Source: Candidatus Palauibacter denitrificans (lineage in GTDB: Bacteria > Gemmatimonadota > Gemmatimonadetes > Palauibacterales > Palauibacteraceae). From it: 42,766 bases of DNA. Shown piece by piece: positions 1-8,821 of the stretch. The stretch is from positions 1-42,766 of the forward strand of contig VXMQ01000180.1 in NCBI GenBank assembly GCA_009841015.1, given 5' to 3'. The notes beneath the pieces were generated by a model that saw nothing but the letters and a program-made list of their open reading frames with translations, ran no database searches and was not told the DNA's origin. Both the position numbers and the translations under genes were made by a program. Every line of letters starts with the position of its first letter. Within the stretch, counting starts at the first letter, position 1.

Positions 1-40
1 GTGGCCCGGTTCCACCGGGAGGACCAGGGCGGTAGGCTCA

Positions 41-577
41 ATGGCGGCCGGGTGGCGGGAAGCCCGCGACAGGCGGTGGTTGCGGCCGCAACAGGAATGC
101 TCGGAGCTTCGTTTCGCTCCGGGCGGGTTCGCGCGGGGTGTCAGCCCGCAAGAACAAGCGCATCCGGAAGGGATGACTCCATTGTCGGGGCTGAGCGTGC
201 TGTACGCCAAGGACGCGAAAACGGAGGCGAGCTGGCCTCGCCTATCCGCCAGGAACCGAACCAAGCGGCTGCGGGAAGTCTACTGGTCCCGGCGGGCGGA
301 AGGGGCGTCGCGGCGAAAACCGTTCATGGGCATGGCGGCGACCTGGCGGCTCGACAGGAGCCAGCTCGGGAGAGGAACCGACGATCCCGGCGACGGCCTG
401 ATCTACAGGGTGCGGCTTTTTCCACGGACGGAAGTCCATTTCGACTGGATCGAGGTTGCGGAGGTCTTCACGACGGTGCCCGCCAAGGACATCCAGGGGG
501 CCATGAGGGCGTTGAACGGCATCCGGGGCAAGCACACCGTCGAGCACCGAGGACCGCCCCGTCGTGCTCGGAGATGA
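41..577 (+). CDS. hypothetical protein, doubtful
   Basis: This open frame of about 178 codons resembles no family I recognise. Its C-terminal part (about residues 120-165, including VHFDWIEVAEVF) has protein-like composition, while the N-terminal 60 residues are rich in Arg and Gly and look like noncoding GC-rich sequence. A true start could lie well inside the frame. Its 3' end overlaps an HTH-like reading frame on the other strand (555-747), so at most one of the two is likely to be intact here. It may be a decayed gene cut by the window edge. Confidence 0.25.
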   Translation: MAAGWREARDRRWLRPQQECSELRFAPGGFARGVSPQEQAHPEGMTPLSGLSVLYAKDAKTEASWPRLSARNRTKRLREVYWSRRAEGASRRKPFMGMAATWRLDRSQLGRGTDDPGDGLIYRVRLFPRTEVHFDWIEVAEVFTTVPAKDIQGAMRALNGIRGKHTVEHRGPPRRARR

Positions 578-747
578 ACGTCGGAATCCGATCCGCCGTC
601 CTGAGCGACGGCGAGCGTCCCTGGCCGATCTGACGTAGCAGGTTCGGGTCGCCCAGCGCCCTTCATGCCGAAGGTCGTCGGGCTCAGGCCGGTGCGTTCG
701 AGGAACGCGCTCGCCAGCGATCTGAACTGCTGTTCCAAGGTCATCAT
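555..747 (-). pseudogene. small HTH-like DNA-binding protein, frameshifted
   Basis: Reading the minus strand from ATG 747 gives a helical N-terminus (LEQQFRSLASAFLERTGLSP) followed by FGMK. The continuation ALGDPNLLRQIGQGRSPSL, then RTADRI, is found only in the next frame. Removing one base from the C-run at 659-661 joins the two parts into one domain: a helix pair, a recognition-helix-like DPNLLRQI, then RSPSLRTADRI. I recall this pattern from small Cro/XRE-like regulators with 'GDP..L..I..GRSPSL'. The 3' limit is uncertain because the second frame stays open to about 468. It is either a pseudogene or an assembly indel. Confidence 0.5.
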
Positions 748-1147
748 GCCCGAACGCTGTTCGTAGACGTTTCACGTGGTTGCAGGGCCGTCCTGCACCG
801 CCCCCGCCGCCCCAACCCGGGTATTCGGTCCCACCCGTTCCCAGCCGAACGATCCGACGCAATCGCGATCACGCTCGGCGAACGCGAAGGACAGTGGCAA
901 CTTCCTTATCCTTCACGGCCACATGCGAGTACTGACTCGGAGGGCTCCCGCCCGGCGTCAGCGAACCGATGGCCAGCAGCCCGGCCGCATCCCGTCGAGA
1001 GCGTCCTTCACGGGTCCCGGCGCGGGATTGGTGGTTTTCCGTGGACCGGAGGGGCTGCGGGCAGATCGTATGATTGTGCGCCGTACCCCTCCGGATCGAC
1101 ATTTGACGTACCGAAGAAGCCCACCCGAGGAACCCACGGAGGCTCCG

Positions 1148-1939
1148 TTGTCGATATCGCTTGCTCTTTCCCTCTTGGCTTCGGTTACCGTCACGCCGCT
1201 CCAGACCCCGTGCGCGGGCTGGACGACGGGAGCGTTCTGGGCGGTGGCGGATCCGGCGACGGTGAGAGCATGCCTTTCCGAGGGGTACAGCGTTGACCAT
1301 CGGTTTTTTGCCGGGGCGACACCTTTGCATTGGGCAGCGCGGAGCAGCGATGATCCCGAGGTCCTCGGAGTGCTGATCGAGGCCGGGGCCGACCTGGAGG
1401 CTGTGACGGAGGCCCGCCTGACTCCCCTGCACTGGGCGGCTCGGTACAACCGGAGCCCTGCAGTGGTGGGGGTGCTGCTGGAATACGAGGCGAACGTCTA
1501 TGCCAGGACGTGGCACGGCCGTACACCCCTTCACCTCGCGGCCCTGGTCAACGAGAACCCGGCGGTCGTGGCTGAACTTGCCAGGGTGACCGACGTCAAC
1601 GTCCAGAAGCACAACGGAGGAACACCGCTCTACGACGCGGCCAGAAGGATATGGGACGGCCCCATGGGGAACCCGAATCCGGCCGTCCTGGACATGCTTC
1701 TCGAGTACGGCGCCGACCCGTCGGTGGAGAGCGAGAGCGGCCTTACCCCTTCGATGCGGGCCAGGGACGAGCTGCTGGCCCGGATGTTGCGGGAAGAGGA
1801 GGCGCGCAGGGAGACGATACGTGCGCGGTTCTTTCGGTCGGTGGCGACGAGGGGCGCCGTAGGGACGCTCGTCCTCGGCTTCCTGGGATATCTGGTCGCC
1901 CGATTCCGGAGAAAGCGCCTGGGCATCTCCGACGCCTGA
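1148..1939 (+). CDS. exported/membrane-anchored ankyrin-repeat protein
   Basis: The chosen start is TTG 1148, because a GGAGG (1138-1142) sits five bases upstream and the frame then opens with a hydrophobic signal-like stretch (SISLALSLLASVTVTPL). Four to five ankyrin repeats follow (about residues 50-215), with the recurrent TPLHWAAR/TPLHLAA and VLLEYGA.. patterns. Near the C-terminus (about residues 233-252) is one transmembrane helix (GAVGTLVLGFLGYLVARF) ending in basic residues. The domain layout suggests repeats held outside the cytoplasm and anchored in the inner membrane, mediating protein-protein contacts. The partner is unknown. The open frame extends upstream to 776, but that part has noncoding composition. 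Confidence 0.75.
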   Translation: MSISLALSLLASVTVTPLQTPCAGWTTGAFWAVADPATVRACLSEGYSVDHRFFAGATPLHWAARSSDDPEVLGVLIEAGADLEAVTEARLTPLHWAARYNRSPAVVGVLLEYEANVYARTWHGRTPLHLAALVNENPAVVAELARVTDVNVQKHNGGTPLYDAARRIWDGPMGNPNPAVLDMLLEYGADPSVESESGLTPSMRARDELLARMLREEEARRETIRARFFRSVATRGAVGTLVLGFLGYLVARFRRKRLGISDA

Positions 1940-2000
1940 GCAGTAGGGGGATCCGGGGGAACTCACTGTAGGACTCGTGGTTGCAGCCCTTCACCGTGCA

Positions 2001-2046
2001 TGATATATAGATAAGCAAGGTATATCGTGCTTCTACTTATATCGTA
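2001..2046 (+). promoter_or_regulatory. AT-rich putative PadR operator/promoter
   Basis: This AT-rich patch stands out in GC-rich surroundings just upstream of the PadR gene. It contains an exact direct repeat TATATCGT (2021-2028 and 2038-2045, 17-base spacing) and a GATATA/TATATC inverted pair (2002-2007 and 2021-2026). PadR proteins commonly repress their own operon through AT-rich repeats, so this is the expected autoregulatory site. The functional assignment is inference. Confidence 0.5.
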
Positions 2047-2069
2047 CCACTACTGATTCGAGAAAACGG

Positions 2070-2420
2070 ATGATGCAATCGATCTACAAGGAGCTGGTGG
2101 CGGCATCCTCGCGCCCCCTGGTGCTCTCGATCCTCGCCGCCGGCGACATGTACGGCTACGAGATCATCAAGCAGGTGAAGCGGCTCTCCGGCGGCGACCT
2201 GGAGTGGTCGGGCGGGATGCTCTATCCGCTCCTTCACCGGCTGGAGAAGGACGGCCTCGTTGAAAGCTACTGGGAACCCACTGACGAAGGGCGACCGCGC
2301 AAGTACTACAGCCTGACGACCCGCGGGCGGCGGCAGCTGGCCACCGACCGGAAGAGCTGGCGGGCCATGTACGGAGTGCTGGAACTCGCCTGGCGAGGCA
2401 ACGATGTCTCGGCTGGATGA
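2070..2420 (+). CDS. PadR family transcriptional regulator
   Basis: This 116-residue protein has the full PadR winged-helix layout: LVLSILAAGDMYGYEIIKQV, then GGMLYPLLHRLEKDGLVES, then the wing with RPRKYYSLTTRGRRQL. The length is normal for the short PadR subgroup. ATG 2070 and ATG 2073 are both possible starts; CGGA lies just upstream. Its 3' end overlaps the start of the HAAS-domain membrane protein by 17 bases, so the two are translationally coupled. PadR-HAAS pairs are a recurrent arrangement in which the repressor controls its own operon. The inducing signal cannot be read from the sequence. Confidence 0.92.
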   Translation: MMQSIYKELVAASSRPLVLSILAAGDMYGYEIIKQVKRLSGGDLEWSGGMLYPLLHRLEKDGLVESYWEPTDEGRPRKYYSLTTRGRRQLATDRKSWRAMYGVLELAWRGNDVSAG

Positions 2421-3114
2421 CGAGATCCGGAAGTGGCGCAGGGGTCTGGAGGCCGGGGGACGGTTCTCACAACGCGAACTAGCTGAACTCGAGGACCACC
2501 TGCGGGCCCACGCGGCCGACGAACGGGCGCGGGACGCCACATCGGCCTCCGGCGCCGGGCTCGAGGCCGCTGCCCGGGAAGAACTCGGCGATCCCACGCG
2601 GCTCTTCCGGGAATTCGCGAAGCAGGACACCCCGGCGTGGCGGAGTTTCCTCGTGGTCGGATGGGGGCTGTACGTGCTCTCGTTATTTCTCTCGGACTTC
2701 GGCACCGTGGCGTTGGAGCCATCGTACGCGGACGTCAGGATGTCGGTCTCGTGGCGGGAGGTTCTGCTGCCCGCACCGGTCTCCGTGTGGATCCTCGCGG
2801 CGTTCTCGACCTTGGTCATGATGTCCACGTCTTTGGCCTTCGGGCGTACCCGACGCTCGGTCGACGCCTGGGTGTGGTACGTCGTTGGAGTCGTCGGTGC
2901 TACAGCCCTTGGAATCGGAGCGTTCAGCCTCCTCTGGCCCATTCCGATCCCGGTTGACGCCGAACTCGTCGTGTACGGCCATCTGGGTCCCTCCTACTGG
3001 GCGTGGTGCGGCTCGTTCACGCTGGTCAGCATCGCCCTGTGGCTGCGCCACCGCGAGTGGGTATCCCCCCCGCCGACGCAATCGCCGAAGGACCTGAAGC
3101 CATCGTTGGTCTAA
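2404..3114 (+). CDS. HAAS-domain integral membrane protein
   Basis: The N-terminal 75 residues form a soluble helical HAAS-type domain (DDEIRKWRRGLEAGG, then ELAELEDHLRAHA and AAREELGDPTRLFREFAK). Four predicted transmembrane helices follow, at about residues 85-100, 120-140, 157-178 and 200-215. The start ATG 2404 lies inside the upstream padR gene, and that overlap supports it. HAAS proteins are usually co-encoded with PadR regulators and are thought to relay membrane or envelope stress. No enzyme motif is visible, so the role is known only from context. Confidence 0.82.
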   Translation: MSRLDDEIRKWRRGLEAGGRFSQRELAELEDHLRAHAADERARDATSASGAGLEAAAREELGDPTRLFREFAKQDTPAWRSFLVVGWGLYVLSLFLSDFGTVALEPSYADVRMSVSWREVLLPAPVSVWILAAFSTLVMMSTSLAFGRTRRSVDAWVWYVVGVVGATALGIGAFSLLWPIPIPVDAELVVYGHLGPSYWAWCGSFTLVSIALWLRHREWVSPPPTQSPKDLKPSLV

Positions 3115-3129
3115 TCCGGAGGGCGACGG

Positions 3130-3520
3130 ATGATCGGCATCCTCGCAAACGCGCCTCGCGCTGAAGAACTCCTGTGGCGGGCTGTCGGCCGCGGTGTTCG
3201 GGTAGGCCACACAGCGAACGACCTCGCGGCCGCCGACCTCCACATCGAATGTCTCGTATTCGGTAGCCGCAGCCGGCTCCTGGAGGGGAGGAATCGCCCT
3301 CCGGCCAGAGGTCGAGTGGAAACTCCCGTGGGTCCCCGTGATCCTCGTCACAGACCGGACCATCGCCATCGCGCCCGTGACCAAGGTGCAGGTGGCGGAG
3401 CTCGTCTGGTTCGAGGACGTGGAACGTCAACTCGCCGGGCGCTTCGAGTCCGCATGCGGCGCGTTCGCGCTGCTGCAACGGACAGAGAAGATCCGGCGAT
3501 TCGACGGCGCCCTGCGTTGA
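3130..3520 (+). pseudogene. truncated, frameshifted paralogue of the AraC-like regulator
   Basis: Two reading frames joined near 3285-3288 reproduce the N-terminal half of the intact regulator at 20211-20996. The first frame has MIGILANAPRAEELLWRAV and LHIECLVFGSRSRLLEG. The second has PWVPVILVTDR and VQVAELVWFEDVERQL, matching IPVILVTDR and VRVSALVWFDRLETQL of the intact gene. Removing one G from GGGG (3285-3288) restores a single frame (LLEGGIALRPEV). The frame ends at 3520 without any C-terminal helix-turn-helix region, so the copy could not bind DNA like its relative even if the frameshift were an assembly error. Confidence 0.7.
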
Positions 3521-3569
3521 CTAGGGCGCTGAGCATGGACACGGTACCTCCGGGGGGAGTCCCGAAGGC

Positions 3570-6500
3570 GTGATCCGCGCTTGGGCGCGATCCGGGGCCA
3601 TCTCCGTGCTGGCGGCGGTGCTGCTCGCCGGGGCTGTGGCACCACGCCACGCGATGGCCCAGACCTCGCCCGTGGTGACGGTGACCCTCGCGAGCACGGG
3701 CACCCACGCCCTCCCCGGCTTCAACACGAATCCCTCCGAGAACGGGGGAGTCATTACGGTGACCGCGAAGCTGGACAGACCGGCCGTGGGAGCCGTGTCG
3801 ATCGCCTTCACCGCCGACACGGCGAACTACAACTATCCGCTGAATTTCGCGCGCGCGGACAGCTACACCATGAGCGAGGACACGGTGCTTACGTTCGCTG
3901 CGGGCGACACCTTGAGCACGGGCGTCGTTCAGATCTCGGCGACGAACAACGAGGCCGACGAGATCACCCTGAAGCGGATACGGGTCACGGGCACCGTCAC
4001 CAGCGGCGATGCGGTGTTTCAGTGGTTTATCCCACCCATCTACCGCGCATCGAGTTATTGGGAATTCCTGATTGAGGACGACGACCCGCAGCCGACCGCG
4101 ACCGTGGTGGCGACCCCGCCCGAGATCGCCGAGAACGGAGGCATGACCACCGTCACCGCTACGCTGAGCAACCCGACGTGGCGGGGCGACCTGTCGTTGG
4201 AAGTCGAGACGGGCTTTCTGCCGGCCGACGAGCCGAACCGGGGCGATACCTCGGATGTCGTCCTGAGCGACAGCGTCCGCCTAGTGGTCCCGGAGGGCAT
4301 GCTGCAGAGCACGGGCACCGTCACGCTCACCGCAGTGGACAACGACGTTTACGAGTGGGAGTACAAGCTCGTGCGGTTGCGCTTCTTCAACCCGAACGGG
4401 GCAACAGTCCCGATGTCGCCCGGACGCCGCACGCCTTGGTCGCTCCTGCGCATTCTCGAAGACGAGGACCCGCCCACGACGAGTCTCTCGGCGTCACCCA
4501 ACCCGGTGGACGAGGGCGGATCGGTGACCGTGACGGCGCGGCTGTCGCAAGCGCTGCCGAACAGTGTGACCGTTCCGCTGACCGCTGACGGCGGGCACGG
4601 CGGAGTCGGGGGACTTCGGCTCGTTGGAAGGCGTCACGATCAGCGGGGGTGCTCTCACGGGGACGGGCACGATCACCACGGCGGACGACGCCGATCGGGA
4701 CGACGAGGCGTTCACGGTAGCGCTGGGCGATCTGCCGGACGAACTGCTTCCGGGAGACCCTTCGTCGGTCGAGGTGACGATCCGCGACCTAACGCCCCCG
4801 CCCAATCGGCCGCCGACGGTGACGGCTTCTTGCATGCCGTGCGTGGTGGGGCGGGGTGGTTCGGTAATCCTGACGGCGACGGCCTCCGATCTGGACGGCG
4901 ACCCTCTGACCTTTGAGTGGAGCGCGGCGCACGGCGGCTTCAGCGGTCCGGTGGACATAACGACGGCGACCTGGACGGCCCCGACCGACCTGGGGCGCTT
5001 CGAGATCCTCGTCGGGGTCTCCGACGGGCGGGGCGGAACCGCGTCGGCCTCGGTCGAGGTCGAGGTTGCCCAAAGCCCGCCGGTGTTCGGGCAGTCCTCC
5101 TATCGCTTCCTGTTGCCCGAGAACCTGGACGGTCGTACTCGGTCGGTCGTACTCGGCATGGTGACGGCCGAGGATGCCGACGGCGACCTGAAGGACTACG
5201 AGATCGTGTCGGGGGACCGGCAGCGCTTCACGCTGGGAGCGCGGGACGGCGTGGTGAGGTATATCGGTCCCGGAGAGGACTTCGAGACGGAGCCCAACCG
5301 GTTCGAGCTCGCGGTGCGGGCGCGGGACGACTTGGGAGCGGACGTCACCGCGAGGGTGGTGGTCGAAGTGACGGACGTGAACGAGCCTCCGGAGGTGACC
5401 GTCACGTGCGACCCGTGCACCGTGGCGCGGGGCGGCAAGGTGCGCTTGGAAGCAAAGGCGACCGACCCCGACGGCGATCCGCTCACCTACGCGTGGAGCG
5501 CTTCGGCGGGCAGCTTCTCGGGCGTGAGCGGGGCGGTCGCGTATTGGACGGCCCCCGCGGAACCTGGGCCCGTGACGATCCGCGTCGAAGTGTCCGACGG
5601 ACGGGGTGGCTCCGCGGCGCCAGCCGCGACCGTGGACGTGTTCAACAGTGCGCCGGCGTTCGGGCAGCTGACCTACGTCTTCGAGTTGCCCGAGAACCTG
5701 GACGGCCGGGAGAATCCGGTCGAACTCGGCGTGGTGGCGGCCGAGGATCCCGACGGCGACCCGCTGGACTACGAGATCGTGTCGGGTGACCGGCAGCGCT
5801 TCGCGCTGGGAGCGCGGGACGGCGTGGTGAGGTACATCGGTCCCGGAGAGGACTTCGAGACGGAACCGAACCGGTATGAACTGACGGTGCGCGCGCGGGA
5901 TGGGTTCGGGGGAGAGGCGCGGACGAAGGTCGTCATCGAAGTGACGGACCTGAACGAGCCCCCCAAGGTGACGGCCTCGTGCGACCCGTGCACCGTGGCG
6001 CGCGGCGGCGAGGTGTGGCTGGAGGCCAACGCGACGGACCCCGAGGGCGACCCGCTCACCTACGGCTGGAGCGCGGAGAGGGGTGCTTTCGGAGGATCCG
6101 CCGACCGGCCCGCGGTGCGCTGGACGGCCCCTGCCGAACTCGGGACGGTGGCGATCCGCGTCGAGGTCTCCGACGGCCGCGGCGGCTCCACGTCAGTCGT
6201 GGTCGAGGTCGAGGTCGTGAACCGCGCCCCGGCGTTCGGGCAGCCGTCCTACGGCTTCGAGTTGCCCGAGAACGTGGACGGCCGAGAACGGTCGGCCGAT
6301 CTTGGACGAGTCGCTGCCACGGACCCTGACGACGACGAACTGACCTACGAAATGGTGTCCGGCGACCGGCAGCGCTTCGCTGTGGGGGCGCTTGATGCGG
6401 AGGTGAGGTACGTCGGTCCGGGAGAGGACTTCGAGACCGGGCCGAACCGCTTCGAACTCACGGTGCGCGCGCTGGATGGGTTCGGGGGAGAGGCGCGGAC

Positions 6501-8559
6501 GGAGGTCGTCATCGAAGTGACCGACGTGAACGAGGCGCCCGAGGCGGTGGACGACCGAGCCGTGACGCCCGAGGACCGGGCCGTGACGGTCGACGTGCTT
6601 GCCAACGACACGGAACCGGACGGTGACCCGCTTAGCGTCCGGTCGGTGACGGCGCCGGCGCACGGGGCGGTGCGCCTCGTCTCGGGCGGGGTCGTGATGT
6701 ACACGCCGGAGGCCGACTTCCACGGTGCTGACTCGTTCGCCTACGTCGCCTCGGACGGGCGGGGCCTGAGCGACACGGCGACGGTCGAGGTGACGGTGCT
6801 GCCGGTCAACGACGCCCCGAAGGCGATCGGCCGGGTACCGGACCAGACGCTCGACGAGGGTGGCGGCCCGGTTCAAGTGGACGTGTCGCTGTACTTCGGC
6901 GACGTGGACGGGGACGCGCTGACCTACGGGGCGCGGTCGAACGACACCGGTGTCGTGCTGGCCTCGGCGGCGGGTGCGGTGCTGACGCTGACGCCGGTCC
7001 TGTACGGCACGGCGACGGTCACGGTCACGGCGTGGGATCCCGCGGGTCTCGCGGCGACCCAGAGCGTGCGGGTGGGCGTGAGCGACCGCCCGCAACGCGC
7101 GGTCCTCGGGAACGTGCTGGCGGCCACGGCACGCGGCCACTTGGCGAGCATCCGCGCGGCGCTGGGCCGCCGGATGGCGGCGGCTCCGTGCGAGGCGTCC
7201 CGGCTCGCCGTGATGGGCCGGTCCGTCCCGCTGGGGCGGACGGAGGCGGAGTCGATGCTGAAGCGGATCGAGACCGGTGCCCGCTCGCTGGCGGCCACCG
7301 TGCTGGGCCTGGGCGAAGGAGCGGGCGAGCCCTTCGGCGGTATGCGGATGTCGGCGGAACAGGGCGCGCCGACAACGCCCGCAATCGGGACGGTCCCGGA
7401 GCAGGGGGAGCGGATAGAGGCCGCTTTGCGGTCGGTGCCCGCCCGGGCGCTCGGCCTCGGAGGCGGGGGGGCCGGCGCGGGCGCGGCGGATTTCCTGTTC
7501 GGCTGGGGCGGCTCGCAGGAGGAGGGCGAGCGGTGCCCGGTGCGTGGACGCTGGTCCCTCTGGGGCCAAGGCGATGTCGAGCGGTTCGAGGGAACGCCGT
7601 CCCAGGACTCCGGCTACGACGGTGAGCTATCGACCGCGTATGTGGGCCTCGACATGAGGCTGGGCGACCGCTGGCTGGCCGGAGTGGCGCTCTCGCGGAG
7701 CAACGGCGCGAGCGACTGGCGCGCGGGCACCTCCGAGGGACAACTCACGCAGTTCATGACGGCCGTCCATCCGTACCTCCGGTGGGACGGCGGGTCCACG
7801 TCGGTCTGGGCTTCGGTGGGTGCGGGCAGGGGCGACGCCCGCAACGTGCGGACGACCGGTAGGACGGGCACGAGCCCGACCGACCTCCGGCTCGGGCTCG
7901 TCGAACTCGAACAACGTCTCGGAGCGCCGGGCGGCTTCGATTTCGCCATCATGGGCGACGCCGCCTGGGCCAGCCTCCGCACCGGAGACGGCGAGGAGAC
8001 CATCGACCGGCAGGACATCGACGTGAACCAGACGCGGATCGGTGTCGCCCTGTCGCTGCCCGCCCGGCTCGGCGGCTTGGCACTGACGCCCTTCGGAACG
8101 GTGCACGCGCGCCGCGACGGCGGCGCGGGCCAGACCGGCGACGGCATCGAGGTCGCCGGAGGACTCCGGGCCGTCCTCGGCATCGTGCGCCTCGACGCAC
8201 AGGCCCGCATGCTCGCCCACCACTCGGCGGAAGGCTACGGCGAGCGCGGCGCGGCGGTGACCCTCGCACTCGGGAAGCAGGGAGGCGAGGCAGGGTTCTC
8301 GCTCTCGGTCACGCCGAGCTGGGGCGGCGGCGCCCGCGCCACCGGCGCCCTCCCGGACGGTCCGCTCGGAGGCGGCCTCCGTCGTGGCAAGCCGGACACG
8401 GATCGCTGGACCCTCGATGCCCGCGCCAACTACAGCGTCAATCTGCCCGGAGGCCTTTCGCTGGACTTGCAGGGCGGCTACGGTGCCGACTCCGGTGGAC
8501 TTGACCTGGGGTTGAGCTTGGGCATGGCCAGCGAGCGGCGCAGCGGATCGGGGCGCTGA
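3570..8559 (+). CDS. giant Calx-beta/cadherin-like surface adhesin with C-terminal beta-barrel (frameshifted)
   Basis: The GTG start at 3570 follows a G-rich Shine-Dalgarno sequence (3552-3559) and opens with a signal peptide (SVLAAVLLAGAVAPRHAMAQ). Three Calx-beta-like segments follow (roughly 3660-4770; each has ENGG or DEGG..TVTA and ends in DDDP-like turns). Next come three long tandem repeats (5086-6535) mixing PKD-like and cadherin-like modules with DPDGDPLTY and VTDVNE calcium-binding motifs, and then VCBS/Big-like modules. The last 330 residues look like an autotransporter or OmpA-like beta-barrel with alternating strands (RWSLWGQGDVERF to LGLSLGMASE). A single extra G in the GGG at 4593-4595 splits the frame; deleting it gives DGGTAESGDFGSLEG and one protein of about 1660 residues. 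It is probably a surface-exposed adhesin. Confidence 0.78.
5086..6535 (+). repeat. tandem intragenic repeats of 573/576 bp (2.5 copies)
   Basis: The motif encoding FGQ.{3}Y.F.LPEN.DGR starts at 5086, 5659 and 6235, giving periods of 573 and 576 bases (191-192 codons). Each unit has a cadherin-like half (SGDRQRF to PGEDFETEPNR) and a PKD-like half (CDPCTVARGG to VSDGRGGS). The third copy stops after the cadherin half. Nucleotide identity is highest around the SGDRQRF-GEDFET segment, as expected for recent duplication or gene conversion in a surface protein. Confidence 0.9.
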
Positions 8560-8821
8560 GCGAGGAGCCCGGCGACGGAACCGCCTGCCTGACCCGGTTG
8601 CCCCTTCGGGATGGACCGCAAGGCCCAGCGAGTTCGTCCGCCGAATTCCCGCCATTCGACGTCGTTTTCCCGCTATACTGGAACGGTGGAGCCCCATGTG
8701 GTCTGACAGCAAGAACGGCAGATCGTGCAGTCCTGGTTGGACTTAGGAGATTTCTTGCCGTGATTCACACCAGCGATTCTCCGCTGTTCTGGCAAGATTC
8801 AAGGGTAGACGGGAGCGCGCG
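8560..8821. other. intergenic region upstream of the GPP34-P450 gene
   Basis: No gene is supported here. A -10-like TATACT lies near 8673 without a convincing -35 box. The only ribosome-binding-site-like sequence is a weak GGGAGCG directly before the ATG at 8822. Confidence 0.4.

Noticed and set aside
1..633. Plus-strand frame from the first base (210 codons)
   Set aside because: Gly/Arg/Ala-rich with no protein-like pattern; it looks like a shadow frame of GC-rich DNA.
5086..6535. Considered as three separate genes or an assembly duplication
   Set aside because: The units differ at many codons, stay in one frame and fit known tandem cadherin/PKD adhesin layout.
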